DNA from: Sipunculus nudus
Taxonomy: Eukaryota > Annelida > Sipuncula > Golfingiida > Sipunculidae
Assembly (NCBI GenBank): GCA_026874595.1
Contig: CM049314.1
Span: 77,673,300 to 77,737,299, forward strand
Direction of reading: 5' to 3'
Length of the DNA stretch: 64,000 nucleotides
The notes under the pieces were generated by a model. It was not told the origin of the DNA and searched no databases. It was given only the letters and a program-made list of their open reading frames with translations. Below are positions 1-12,130 of the stretch, one piece after another (the first letter of the stretch is position 1; every line of letters starts with the position of its first letter). The translations under genes and the position numbers were made by a program.

Positions 1-820
1 CGATATTTCAACATATAGTAAGTAACCTTATCTAATTCACTTAAATGTACTGTAGGTTCCTTATAATCAGATGTAAATACAGACATAACAAACTTAGGTT
101 TTCTACTTTGTGATACACAATTCCATGTGCATTATTAACACGTCACACGTTACAATTTTGGAATAACTCTGAAAAAATTTACCATGTTATAATCATCAGC
201 CTTTTCAAATGAAAATCCTTTCTTCTCTTTCATTCGCACTATAGCTATCCAGGCAGATGTATCTGGTCACTGCAAAGAGAAAGAATGGATAGGCCACCTT
301 TGTAAAGTCTACTCCCGTTAACAATTACATTAATTAGAGAACACCTTCAGTGAATGTGTAATTAAGCGTGACTAACATTGGGAGATGCCGTTTGGTTTCT
401 TAGGCCCCTTTGTTGAATACCCCAATTATAATACCAGTTTTCAAAACAGTGCTCCATTCAGTCCCATTTACTGGTTATGCTCAAAATTGGTTTGGCGATG
501 CGTTCTTACACTCTTTATATGATAAATGATCTTATAGACAATTTAAAAGAAACGACTAAGGATAGAGTAATACTGTAAACACTATACAATATGTTATGAG
601 TGTATTCCATTTACAGTTGCCTGGTTTGTTTAGTTTCAGTTACTGAAGCCGAATTATTATTTTGTTTGATAAATGTTGTTAAAAAGCGGTCATTTTCCTT
701 TTACACGGCTATAACTGTTTCAATTCTACATGACTGGTATGACTATGAACTGGTATAGACTGCAACAATGCGTGCACGCACAGCATGTTTATCATCGGCC
801 TTGATCCACGTTTAGATTAA
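1..820. other. Non-genic AT-rich DNA
   Basis: No open frame of note on either strand, no repeat array and no recognisable element. Ordinary AT-rich intergenic or intronic sequence. Confidence 0.6.
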
Positions 821-1282
821 GTGAACGTACCGGTAGCTTCTTTTGCATACGGGGACTATCACTGTGTAACTGCCCGCCTGTTTCCACCCTGGGTTGAGTA
901 TCACCTTATCTGGGTGATCATTAACCTGGGTACTGTATGGCGGTCAGTGACCTTTTCCCCTGCCGAGCACACACGTGGTGAAGGCCAGTCGGGTTTGGGC
1001 TTCCAGCTGATGCGGAAGAGTTGGTTTGCTGATTCAAAGCACCATCTTCTGTACATCCAGGAGTCAGCCTTGGCAACCTTGGTATGTGCTTTATCCCTTG
1101 TACTTAAGACCATATGCAGTTTTATAATTGTTAAAGTTTTTATTTGTGTTTATAACCCTATATATTTGTTGTGGTTCTTTGAATTACCCAGCCAGATAGA
1201 AAAAAAAAACGAAAATCCTGTCCTCAGAATTAGAAATCCCCTACAACTGGATATATTTAGTCACTGGACATTTAATCTCTAG
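821..1282 (+). other. Unassigned 153-codon open frame with a splice-donor-like site
   Basis: An ATG-initiated frame of 153 codons in a stretch (about 830-1110) that is visibly richer in GC than its surroundings. The peptide resembles no family I know; its second half is hydrophobic and AT-driven. A good splice-donor-like sequence (TTG|GTATGT) sits near 1079-1086, so the GC-rich part could be an exon of a coding or non-coding transcript, with the rest of the frame being intron read-through. An overlapping frame is open on the minus strand, which weakens any coding claim. Function unknown. Confidence 0.15.
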
Positions 1283-1439
1283 CCATAAGTTCAACAGTCT
1301 TCACATGAAAATATACATGTATATAAACATAGGTCTTACCTCATAATAATTCCCTCTTCAAACTGACCAAAACATCCGACCGTGAACAGTTGACCTCATT
1401 AGTTTAAATAGCTTGCGCATGCGCGTCCTAATCATCGGG

Positions 1440-1625
1440 ATATCCAGTCAACACACAGGTTCCATCTGGAACCTTGTATCATGTTATCGTCAGGGCACGA
1501 ACCTCCAAGTGCCAGATGGAACCTCTTTACGGAGAAAAGAGTTCTAGATGGGACCATGGTTCTACCCAGAACCATATGGGTTCTTTAAGGAACCATCAAA
1601 AACCCTTTTTTTCTTAGAGTGTATT
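1440..1625. repeat. Palindrome-rich interspersed repeat (GGTTC..GAACC family)
   Basis: Three short near-perfect palindromes occur close together: AGGTTCCATCTGGAACCT (1457-1474), GGTTCTACCCAGAACC (1558-1573) and GGTTCTTTAAGGAACC (1579-1594). They are followed by a T-rich run and TTAGAGTGTA. Repeats built from GGTTC/GAACC palindromes ending in a TTTTT..AGAGTG terminus are widespread non-autonomous DNA elements in aquatic animals; exact family membership was not established here. Confidence 0.55.
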
Positions 1626-1629
1626 TAGG

Positions 1630-3060
1630 TTCCAGCAGGATTAAATATTCGTCGTGATCTTTTTTGATTGACCTGGAAGAAGCAGTTCTGGACGAAAACT
1701 GACAACGCTGATAAATAAAAGCAGATTAACTGTTTCGTTCCTTTCGATGTCAGTCATTGGTAAAGGAATAAGTGGTTCTTTGCGTTGTCTCTAAGCACAA
1801 TGACACAAAAAAGGTACAGATTTACTGACATTTTGCAGGGGATTCCGACAAAAGAATATGAACAATCCATTAAATTTTGGAGGTAATCAGAATCACCTTA
1901 TTTTTTTCTTAATGTCATTATGCCAAGGGTTGATTTCTTTGTCCCCGGGTATATTCGTATATATTTGTTCTGCCACTCACCAGGTGAAACTGGTCACTGA
2001 TGCATGACAGTGTTAATAATAAAAGGTTGAACAAGGACGCATGACTACAGAACCTGTTCATTAATAGATTGCCTATCAGTATAAAGATGTAATGGTTATA
2101 TTTTTTCAACATTCCTGGAAATTGCGGATCCTAAAAGAAAATACGGGCTGGCACACCCCCCCCCCCCCACACACACACACTGTGTATCAGTTATGACTTT
2201 CTTTAAGACATTCACTTTTCACAAACACCTTAATTTATCGAAATTTTAAGACTATGGTTATCATGAACATATATTTATATCAATGAATAGATAAAAACAT
2301 ACCTGTAAACCCATAAAAACTATGTCAAACGGTGGTGTGCAAAAGGTCTCAGTCAAGATTAATGTGTACCCGCAAGATCGCGTATTGAACGAAAACTTCA
2401 GGCCTGGGCAGGGCATGCTTTCTGGTCTTGGGCCTAACGGGCCAGTGACCCCGAAACGCAGGAAAATCCCAGGGGCGCCTCCTGAAAAACCTTGACATGC
2501 GTTGAGGACAATAAACCACAAAGGAAAAAGTAGCGCCTATTGAGGTTACATTAAAATTATCAATTATGCAGCTTTATAGGAAATAATCCCGTTAAGAAAA
2601 CAAACTTGTGCTGGAAAAGGATACCGACGATACGTGTGCGGAATGAGGAGAGTCAAATCAGAGCGGTAGCATGTGAACCACTGTCTAGAAAAAAAACTGC
2701 GTATTTATTATATAGATAATGAACACACCTGCAGGTGCTCGGGCTGAAATCAAAACTGTCAATCAAATCAAACAAGCAACATACAATATACTTTCGCCCT
2801 CTGCATAAGATGACATGAGACTGGTTCATATGGCTTTCTTTGACTGGTCAAATTCGTTATGTGAAACTCCTTATGTCTGCCTGAACGCGTCTGAAACATA
2901 TTTTTATTAATAGTTTGGTGTTACATACCAATTTTACTCTTTTTTTAATTTAAGCTTGATTAATTTTGGCAAGATGAAAGATGTGGCAATGTGTACAATG
3001 AAGGAAAAGGTAAAACGTATAAATAAATAGAAAAGCGTTAAATACAGGAAAACATAAGAC
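1630..3060. other. Non-genic stretch with a C/CA tract
   Basis: No gene seen. Holds a poly-C run (2156-2168) running directly into (AC)n (2168-2180). The block 2360-2510 is more GC-rich than its flanks but has no recognisable product. Confidence 0.55.
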
Positions 3061-3069
3061 TGACATATT

Positions 3070-3335
3070 CAACGAAAAAGAGAGAGCGAGAGAGAGCGAG
3101 AGAGAGAGAAAGAAGGCGCGAGAGAGAAAGAGAGGAGGAGATAGAGGAATGAGAGAACAAATCAGAGAGAAGGATCGAGAGAGAAAATAATAGAGAGTGA
3201 GAGAGAAAATGAGAGAGAGAGTTAGAGGGAGAGAATGAGAGCGAGGGAGAGAGAGAGCGGGTGAGAGAGAGCGAGAGAGGGATTGAGAGAGGTAATGAGA
3301 GAAACAGCGACGGTTAGAGAAACAGAGAGAAGGAT
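3070..3335. repeat. GA-rich polypurine tract
   Basis: A long purine-rich (GAGAGA / GAGC / GAAA) simple-sequence tract of about 250 bases. The Ser/Leu-rich open frames on the opposite strand are products of the repeat, not genes. The tract is irregular, with interruptions of GAAT and GCGAG, so it is an old microsatellite. Confidence 0.85.
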
Positions 3336-3673
3336 GGGAAAAATGAAAAGCATAAAGAAAGAAAGCGAGTGACACATAAGAGAGCAGCAATTAAAAAAAA
3401 GTAGTAACGCAAGGAGAAATTTGAGAAAACCAGGATCATTACATGAAAGAAAAAAATACAAGACTGCTAGAAAATAAGGAAGGTATAGAAAGGGTAGAAG
3501 GCAAAGAACCCAACAAGTTTTAATGTTCCTCCGGAGTATAGGCCAGGAATAAAGCCAGTGCTATTTATCTTTGTCGAACACGAAATCGTGCGTGTTTGTA
3601 TATCTCCCAACAAGTCTCAGAGAACCTTTTATTTATAGAAGAAAACAAAAAAAAACTTTGTTTATAGACACAG

Positions 3674-3920
3674 TATATAAAGGATGACCTCTGACCTACT
3701 CAACCGAAGGTGTTTACGGTAATGATATAACACTTCCGCCAGGCGCCAGATGGAGCCCCTCGTGTTCAAGTGGAGCGGGAGCCTGGAAACGATGCATTTT
3801 CGAGTGTGGGTGTTTTATCAGTATCTCCTGCGGGGTACAAGCTGCCGTCAAATTAATAAACAGTCTCTACCAGCGTCAGACCCGGTTGGTGAAGCAGGCT
3901 TTACTGCAAGCACCACACAG
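3674..3920 (+). other. Candidate TATA promoter, short ORF and splice donor
   Basis: TATATAAAGG lies at 3674-3683. An ATG follows at 3750 in a locally GC-rich block, opening a frame of 77 codons. A strong donor-like site, CACAG|GTAAAAATA, occurs at 3916-3929 inside this frame. A TATA box about 75 bases before an ATG and a donor 170 bases after it is a reasonable first-exon layout. The predicted peptide matches nothing I recognise and no second exon was found, so this is only a candidate. Confidence 0.2.
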
Positions 3921-3929
3921 GTAAAAATA

Positions 3930-4898
3930 AGAGAAACAACTTATACAAATCAATTGGCTTCAAAGCATATATATATGGGTTAGGTTGAAGAGGAATGGGG
4001 GCTTTCATTATTTCTTTACTGTAATTAATAATAACATGCTCAGGTGTGACTGAGGTTATGTACACACGATAAGTCAATAAACCGAGATCCGGTGTCACAG
4101 AAAAAAGTTAAACCAGCAGGAAAATGGCAAAATGTCAGGAAAAATTAATGGTCAATTGTTTAAACCTAAGCTTGTGTTTTATCTTCAGTTTCCATCAGTA
4201 ACATATAAATATATATGCTGGTTGAATCTGAGCTATGTAAGTAATGTATATTTATGTGTTTATTATCGCCGTTCAGCCAATATGGAGCATATTTGAGCGT
4301 TTTGCTTCTTTCTATCCTAAACTCAACTAAATAACTAAATCTATACGTTAAATATTTATTTATATCTACAGGCGTGATGGAAAGAAACATGTTCTTCAGT
4401 TTTTTACAGTAAAACATAGGCATAGAATGAAAAGCAGACAGTTCTGTTCTAATGTTAAACTGGAGTCCCATAGAGATGCATAAATTGAGCAATCACAACA
4501 CAATAAAGGATCGTTGTGAAAATTTTTTACGTTTGTAGGTTTGTAATATGGTCGGTTTTTATCGTTTAAGTTAATTTGGTCTATAGGCATGTGAATCTCA
4601 AATGCATTATGTATATGTGGTGTATATGTAGTTATTGGGCGAAAACAATATCAAATCTGGTTCGTGGCAAGTGGAAGATAAACTACCAAAAAAAGGATCG
4701 AAGTTAGAACAGCCGGAGGACAGATTGAGCCTGAATTCTGTGGTCTTTGACATTGGGCACCTTTAGAAAAGTGTATCTTTGGCTTACACGGAGGACAAAC
4801 AGAGATCAGGAGGGGGGGTGGGGTCGAGGGTAAAGAGGGATCGATGAATCGATGGGGGTCCAAAGGATGTGCAGTCTTGAATCTTGTGTGCAACATTG

Positions 4899-4900
<2 letters not shown>
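3930..4900. other. Non-genic AT-rich DNA
   Basis: No supported gene. The open frames on the minus strand are short and of AT-driven composition. Contains a short G-rich run (about 4811-4823). Confidence 0.55.

Positions 4901-4901
<1 letters not shown>

Positions 4902-4945
<44 letters not shown>
4902..4945. repeat. (TA)n microsatellite
   Basis: About 22 uninterrupted TA dinucleotides. Confidence 0.98.
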
Positions 4946-4947
<2 letters not shown>

Positions 4948-5029
4948 CGTGTTATTACTGTGTATTTAATTTTTGGGTAGCCAACAAAAAATATGGTGTT
5001 TCATGTACATTGTGTATAAATCATTTTCT

Positions 5030-5245
5030 TTCCGGGCTTATTACAGCTGCTTGTCGGCATGCAGCCAGCAGGAATTTGCCCTAATGATTTGTCTAGCCGC
5101 TCGCATACAAATGAGCCACTGACGACCCTGTTTATAACAGATTAGCCTGACGCACCTCTCTCCAGCCGGACTTTGTTTTCTCTGCCTCTGCTGTCAGAGT
5201 CTAATTAGTTACCTGTCGCTTAATACCTTTTGATATTGACTGCTA
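5030..5245. promoter_or_regulatory. Possible conserved non-coding / enhancer-like block
   Basis: A compositionally balanced, complex 200-base island between AT-rich flanks, without an open frame. It contains E-box (CAGCTG, 5045), a SOX/POU-like CATACAAATGAG (about 5104), homeodomain-type TAATGATT and TCTAATTAGTTA motifs, and GATTAGCC. Such clusters are typical of developmental enhancers. The call rests only on motif density and composition; no cross-species comparison was possible. Confidence 0.25.
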
Positions 5246-5482
5246 GCCAAGATTCTAAATGCATCATAATGGGTATCCCCTCTTTAGCAAAGTGGCAAAA
5301 CAAACACTTTAATGTGTTTCTGTGCGTTTTTGTGTAAAAACTTGTCACTTGTTGACAATGACATAAGTTTAACAAACTCATTTTGTGTTTTCGTAAATTT
5401 TTTTTAAAGGTTTTTGTTCTTTTAAGCCTTTCATTATAAACCCAACAGACCGCTTATATATGATTTAAGTTGTGTGTCTGCC

Positions 5483-5520
5483 TATCTATCTATCTAATCT
5501 ATCTAATTTATCTATCTATG
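5483..5520. repeat. (TATC)n microsatellite
   Basis: Repeats of CTAT/TATC with two small interruptions. Confidence 0.9.
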
Positions 5521-7227
5521 TAAAAACACGGTCACACATGTAAATAAATTTTAGACAAGTTTTGTAGGTTCATACTTACAAAACAGAGATGTGGCACAAC
5601 GATATGCGCACCGCGTGACATTCATAAGCTTCCACATAGTGGGCAGCAAAATAAATTATTCAAAGGTAAAATACAAATATAATACAGACATGTTACCTGA
5701 CGGATAACGACTATCAGCATCAATGTGTATTCGTCGTATAAATTCATCTCGCTACTTCGTCCATATATGGTGGTTTGATTTGAAAGTGTATTTTATGAAA
5801 AAAAAAATCATTTAAAATCACACGTATTGTGACCTATCGTACGAAAACATATACCCAGGCCAATTTTGATTACATTAGAACGATTTAAAAATCACAGGCG
5901 AATCCTAATAATGATCCAAATAATATTTAAAACAAACCAACGTCAAGAATACATCTATGGAAAACCAAGGGAACGGTTTGTTTCTCATTATAATATGCTG
6001 TTAAAACTTGGTCGGAAAACCTCTAAATCAAAGACTCCTGTTGCTTTAGTGCGAAAACGATTACGTGAAAAATTATAAAATTACTAGTCTTAATGAATAT
6101 CCTGTATTCAAAGCCATGCTATCCCAGTAAGTCTGTGACAGGAGAAAAGAAAACACGATAAAGTTTGTCAGTGTTACCGATGTTTTAGTGCCTTAATCAA
6201 AATGTCCTGCTATGGACCGTCAGTCATTCTGAAGACAAGAAACATATTTATTAATGAACTAGGATGAAAAAGACCTATTGAATCTCGCTTATGTGGACTC
6301 GTGTTTTTGTCATTTTATCCCTTGAGGGTTAATAAATATTACATTAAAGCGTCTGTTATTAGTTCATTACGAGCCCATCAAGGCATTTTTTCTCTTTATT
6401 ACCTGAAGCTTAAAGTTCTGCGTCTTAGAAAGAGCAAATGTAAGTTATCATACGCTACGCCATACCATGGATAATATGACATTGAGACAATTTATGTATG
6501 AGTACAACTAAGCAAGCTGGAAGAACTGAAAATGAGGCTGTGGTTTCTACTAATTAGGCTGATAATGATAAATGACAGTAGTCCATAGATACAATTCACT
6601 TATAGTGGATAACAGAACTCAACCAAGTTGCCAGGGGCTATTAATCGACTGATACAATTATAAGTAAATAGAAAATATAATATTAAGCCAATTTATTAGT
6701 AAGAAATAATTTATAGCTATTTTATACCTATATATTTTATTCAAATGAAACCAATTTTCTTGTGTTGAGTTACTGATAATGCTAATCTATAAAAAGAATC
6801 ACTACAATATTAGCCAAAATATATGGAAATAACATTAATTATAAAGTACACCCCAAAGGTATGGCCTCTAATTGATTAATTATACGGAGATCATATTCTA
6901 GTATCCAGTAAGGATAGTTAAGAAAAGTACCAAAGTGCAAAGTAAACACGTCTGTTTAACAACTAAGAGAGGCGTATTCCACACTAACTTTACCAAGTCG
7001 GGTTGTGAACAAGTCCTGCAAGGTCTGTAAACACGTTTTTGAACTAAGGCAACGTTCTTCGCTTATATAACTGCATATGTCACATATTTCCGACTTAATT
7101 GTCACACTATTGTGATATTGGAAGGAGGAGGTTTGGCGGATATATTTATGATCAGAGTACATGTTTGTAGAATCTCTGGCTAAATCTTTGGCAGCAACAA
7201 AGCCGGCCAGGAAATTACACATATTTA

Positions 7228-7230
<3 letters not shown>
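5521..7230. other. Non-genic AT-rich DNA
   Basis: No gene supported. A 70-codon basic frame at 5866-6078 (+) is too short and too AT/Lys-driven to be called coding. The rest is very AT-rich. Confidence 0.55.

Positions 7231-7280
<50 letters not shown>
7231..7280. repeat. (TA)n microsatellite
   Basis: About 25 uninterrupted TA dinucleotides. Confidence 0.98.
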
Positions 7281-7284
<4 letters not shown>

Positions 7285-8040
7285 TGGCGATGATTTCGGT
7301 GCAAGAAAGATTAATGAATGTTTATAAAATTGGATGATTTAAAATTCAAATGTTTTAAAAGGTTTGAAAATTGAAGAAAATTTACTTTCTTATAACCACA
7401 ATATATACTACATAATATGAAGCTGTAATTATGATAATTATGATATTATGGTAAAATGTTATAGGAAATATAGATATATAGAACACGAACTTGAAATCAA
7501 AAGCAAATGAACTGTACCTTTGAAACATCATGGCAGTATTGTGTATCTGATGTTAAAATAAAAAACATATATTTCCACAGGATATTTTCAAGTAAAATTT
7601 TGATATATATTCCCCTCGCACTTCCTGTCATTAACAGCTGCAGTGAGGATGCCACTCCTGACAAACAGTACATTAACCGAATTAGTAGCGGTGTATCCTT
7701 GAAGTTCTTCTGAACGTGTTTTGCTCTTGGCTTTATGTTTTGTTCTTTGTTGATGGACGTTTTCAATACCCCTTGACTGTAGCAGAGTGGCCCTGTGGGG
7801 GTTGGCTCTGACTGATACGGGCGGTGAGTGAATGCTTGATGAAAGGCATGAACTGGGTAGAGCTTTTGCTATCTTGGAAAGAGAAAGTGATGAAAGCAGA
7901 AAGCCGTTTGTGTGGCATCCCTCCCTGTAAGCTGCAAGAGAATAGAAACTGAACACTCCGGGCAGAAAGCAAACGCTGTGGCTCACGGATCCTTCAGTAA
8001 ACCCTGTTACCTTGATTTTATTCTTGATATTGTTATTGTT
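7281..8040. other. Non-genic stretch
   Basis: No gene supported. The open frames on both strands at 7500-8000 overlap each other; the minus-strand frame is extended artificially by the adjoining (ATT)n tract. Confidence 0.5.
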
Positions 8041-8042
8041 GT

Positions 8043-8150
8043 TCTTCTTCTTATTATTATTATAATCATTATTAGTATTATTGATACAATCATTGTTATA
8101 ATAAGTGTTTATTAATATTATTATTATTATTATTATTATGATTATCATTA
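8043..8150. repeat. (ATT)n / (TTA)n microsatellite
   Basis: Imperfect trinucleotide repeats of TTC/TTA/ATT ending in a clean (ATT) run at about 8113-8138. It produces poly-Ile/Asn frames that are not genes. Confidence 0.95.
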
Positions 8151-8459
8151 AAATCACTATATCTGTTTCATTTATCTAACAAATTTGTAAGTACATTGTT
8201 AAAATTTGCAGATAAAGGGTAATGGACAAGAAATGGATACATTTAACCTAAGAGATTCAATTTAATGGATTGCCTTCAGGTTAAGTCTTTTAACAAAGAG
8301 CATTAGTATCGTCTTATTATAATAAAAATACTAATGCACTATACAGTTCTAAACAAAGAACAAACACCTACCAAGAATATAAATATATCTCAAAATAGTA
8401 ATAGAATGCTATAGAAAAGATGATTGACTTCCATTAGCATTCATTACCCCAACAAGCTA

Positions 8460-8690
8460 CGCGTGTCGAATTTCTCTCTCAGAACCCCAGGAGCCATCAT
8501 TGCCGGTAAGACTCCCAATTCGCCTGAACAATCAGCAACAGCAACTGCTTCATTACAGAGTGAAATTAATTGAGCCTTGCATCGTTACCTAAAGCGAGTC
8601 AAATGAATTGGAGGGATATGTAACGATATGGCGGAGGACAATATCACAAGCGGCCACCGTCGCCTAGGTAATGCCCCTCGTGTCCGAAAC
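8460..8690. promoter_or_regulatory. Possible conserved non-coding block
   Basis: A complex, GC-balanced island with no long frame, containing homeodomain-like GAAATTAATTGAG, GTCAAATGAATTG and a GGATATGTAACGATATGGCGG segment. By composition it resembles an enhancer or conserved non-coding element. Not tested by comparison. Confidence 0.2.
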
Positions 8691-10735
8691 AATCATATAA
8701 AAACTAAAACCACAGAAGGAGTGTTTGCCATCAACCGTGTACACCAAAATAAATAATAGTACACTTAAAGTTCTCAAAACAAGATGGGGTGGAGCTCTAA
8801 TAAAAATCAAGTTAAGTATAATAAATAAACCAGTGATTGTACAGCTAACGGGTGACCACACTAGGGATATATTTACTTAAAATAGATAACCCCAGGGCTG
8901 TGGTTAGTGATCATTAATAAACTTGAAACGGTTAACTGGACTTGGAAAGGACTTCACGACAAAACGAAATTCAAATGCCTGAATTGTTGTGCGGAGGCAG
9001 ATACTTCTCTTGTTTAATGTCTTATTGGCCTGTGAATTTTGATACTGTGAGAGATAAAAGAAATTATTTGGGATACACTTAGTTATTCACAAACTCTGCA
9101 GTTATATAACTTTATAATCAATATTTAAGGGGCAATAAATTATAAATAATCCTCATGACAAAGTTATGGCTCTAGGAAGGAACCATATAAAAATTTATAC
9201 TTAAAATGTTCGTCTTTTTTTATTACAAAGCAAAATATTATACAGCAAGATAAGTCTGTATATATAGGTAATGTTCTTAAAAGTTATGACTTTATCTGCA
9301 TATGATGACAAAGAAATTAAATCTCCTATCTCTTTGATGGAGATCATACTGAATACTGTATAGTAAACTATACATATACTGAAACAGGGTTTTATATAAA
9401 TAAAATTGGCGATTGTATAAAGGTATCCCAAATGGTTTTCACAAACATTATTTCACAAAATAGAGAGCCTTTAACTGACTCTTACTAGTCTTCTATTTGG
9501 AAGTATCACAAATAAAACATTATTTTTGCTGCTTAAGGTTTCCCCGACCTGTATCCTTCAAGAAGATTTAAACTGTTTATGAAACGAATATAAGACGTTG
9601 ATTGGTCAAGTGCGTTTTATCTCTAGCAGACCCCTCCGTTTACGCATTAACTTAATAATTATGTATAATAATCTACAAAGGGTTCACATAGTCCAATTTA
9701 TATTGTTGCCCATTCAGTATACCTGGATATATTGCGCCCGGCTGAAGGGTTTGGCGGGGACAGGGTGGCTGTGGGGCATAGGCTTGCGATGTTCAAAGGA
9801 CATACTCCGATTCTCATACGTATAATTACTAAGAGTACACAGTTATGTTTAGAAATGTTTTACAAAAATCAAAATACGCCTGTAAAATGAGGAACGCCTT
9901 GCTGATCTTACAGAGCCTGGCTCACCACCAGCTATGTAAAAAGGGCTCATCGGGAAACGACAGATACATTAGAAAGCCTGGGAATAATTTTCTACGTCAT
10001 CCAAGGGCAAGATGAGATCTCCTCTAGAGAGTAAGTCAGACGATAACACGCGCTGATATAGTAATATATAGCCACCACCAGCAGCGTGTGCGTTCATCGT
10101 ATGTGTGGTAGTGTGTGTGTTTGTCCACAAATAAATCACGAACAATCATGTACGGAATCTCAATAAATTTTCAGGGCATGTCGGAAGTGCACCAAAGAAG
10201 AAACAATAAGATTTTGGTGTGGATCCGGCACATGATCCGGTTTCAGGAACGCCATCTGGGAATATTTACAATAAACAGTCACAGGGTATATTGGCCGAAT
10301 ACTTGAATTCTTTAAAATGAAGGTTTCTAATCTTCATTCACTATACTTCCTCTCCTTCCGTTGTATTTTTTTTTTATCTTTTCAAATCGGGCGTTCTCCG
10401 CCTACGAACAATTTCTAAAACAGGACTGACTTCTGGAAAAACAATCTAAGAATGCTCATATTCTTGTGTCTGTAAATGAGGTATCATTTTAGCTTTCTGT
10501 CGTATTTTCAGCCCCTTTATTAAACCCACACATTGATTAGTTGCGTGTGTGGTCTAGATGACCCTTACTCATGTTAACCTCTCAGTAATCAGCTGAAACA
10601 ATTAACCTTTTTCTTCTATACACATAAAGGACTATAAGACTCGATTGGAAGAATAAACCAAGCCCGTAATACAGAATTATTGAGAATTAACGGATCATGA
10701 TTCTACTGATTTACGGACACTCCCGGTGATTGATC
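8691..10735. other. Non-genic AT-rich DNA
   Basis: No gene or repeat array recognised. Several small islands of higher GC (about 9730-9800 and 9890-10050) carry no coding signal. Confidence 0.5.
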
Positions 10736-10737
10736 AC

Positions 10738-10815
10738 CAATTGTGTGACCTCATTAGCCGACGTGTCAGAAAGCTAATGTTCAGTATCTCTGCGGTCGCC
10801 GCGTTCATTACTTTG
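10738..10815. repeat. Dispersed repeat family B, copy 1
   Basis: The segment around GTGACCTCATTAGCCGACGT followed by AGAAAGCTAATGTTCAG recurs in degenerate form near 20705-20770 and 31840-31890. It is short, without coding capacity, and rich in TAAT-core sites. It could be a relic of an interspersed repeat or a reiterated regulatory module. Confidence 0.3.
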
Positions 10816-11845
10816 ACCAGATTTAGTCCGCTTTATTGATACCCGAAGCCCCTGCACGTCAAAGGTTGGTATGTAAATTACTTCAGAATTATTTCACCGA
10901 GAATAATTAAGAGGTTAATATGTGTTCGTTTTCACACATATACACCGACGGACACAGATATATACGCAGTCAAATACATACACACTGGGACTTTTTCGCA
11001 AAAATACTCAGATATCATACAGACACGTACATACACGGATACGCACTGAAAAAAAAAAAAAAAACGGCAGCTAGACTCGGGGAAAACACAGATGCACATA
11101 TACCCAAACCGTACAACATCAGTAAAGCGTTCTCCACATTTTGTAAATCCTGAAAAGTGTTCCTGTTACAGCTTATTTCTTTTTTGTTTGTGTTATGTCG
11201 GAAATTATCGTAAATATTTCACAAAATGTACCATATTATCATTGAGATTACATTTTACACCAATGTCCCGTCGTAAATGAAAATAAGCATAACTGTGCGA
11301 ATCACAATATATTATAATGCATTTTGTAAAATACTAAAAATTTGTAGTTTACAGTTTACAACGTCCAAGACCGTTGGTATGGTCTCAATCTCCCACAGCT
11401 ACATCGTTCTATTAAGCAGCAGCTATTGACCATCATCATTAGAAATCCACGCCTGCCAGTAACAGAGTCAACTGATTGATTATCCCCCAGTTTGTGACAT
11501 CTATGTCACATTTGTTTCAAAATTATACCATAATATAATAGTAAATTTTAAGACGAAAAGATTAAGTAAAGGATGCATAATATCATTGGAAATAATTTGC
11601 CAATAAAGCAACATTTCTAACACCTATCAGTTAGACCCTGTCCCATACTACAGGATGTTATTAATACTACCTAGGGCATTATGATCTGCAGTTAAACAAT
11701 TTTTTTTTCAAAGTGTCTGGGAAAAAAAAAGGTCATGCCACAAAATTTCAAGGACACCACCGTTATTCCTTGCACTGTTAATAACAAGAGCAGCGCATCA
11801 AATAACGTCACATCGACCCTCTGGCATAACGACCAGATTACTGGC
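10816..11845. other. Non-genic DNA with poly-A tract
   Basis: No gene. Contains a CA/ACAC-rich stretch (10935-11040) and an A16-type homopolymer (about 11049-11064). Nothing else recognisable. Confidence 0.5.
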
Positions 11846-11849
11846 GCCA

Positions 11850-12130
11850 GAGTGTTTACATCCAAGTCCAAGGCATTACAAGGCCTCATGAAGATGCAAA
11901 TATTTTCGTCATTTCTGACAACGTTACATGGCCTACAGGTACACTGTCAGTCAACATAAACCAGACCAATCGTTAGCATCTCTAGTGTACTTTCTACTAA
12001 TACCAAACATAAGCACAGTAAGCTTTAACCAAGCACATTGGTAAACCCCTCAGCATGTTTGTTTAATATATGACCGCATGGACACAAGCATGGCTCGCTT
12101 GGGTTACAGGACGCAGGCAGCTTGCAGGCG
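11850..12130 (+). repeat. Dispersed repeat family A, copy 1 (longest)
   Basis: By-eye alignment shows about 75-80% identity over about 260 bases with the reverse complement of 19770-20040. A shorter part also matches 26640-26790. Shared blocks in order: GCAAATATTT, CAGGTACxCTGTCA, AAACCAGACxAATCGTTAG, TGGTAAAxCCCT, GCATGTTTGTT and GGTTACAGGACG. A 74-codon frame overlaps the left part, but the equivalent frame in the minus-strand copy has a stop, so protein coding is unlikely. Identity unknown: either an old non-autonomous transposon or a duplicated non-coding transcript or regulatory unit. This copy holds a perfect octamer ATGCAAAT. Confidence 0.65.

Noticed and set aside
5866-6078. 70-codon basic frame
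   Set aside because: Short, Lys/Arg/Ile-rich as expected from AT-rich DNA, no known motif.
7588-8157. 189-codon minus-strand frame
   Set aside because: Its N-terminal half is the (ATT)n microsatellite read as Ile/Asn; the rest has no similarity that I recognise.
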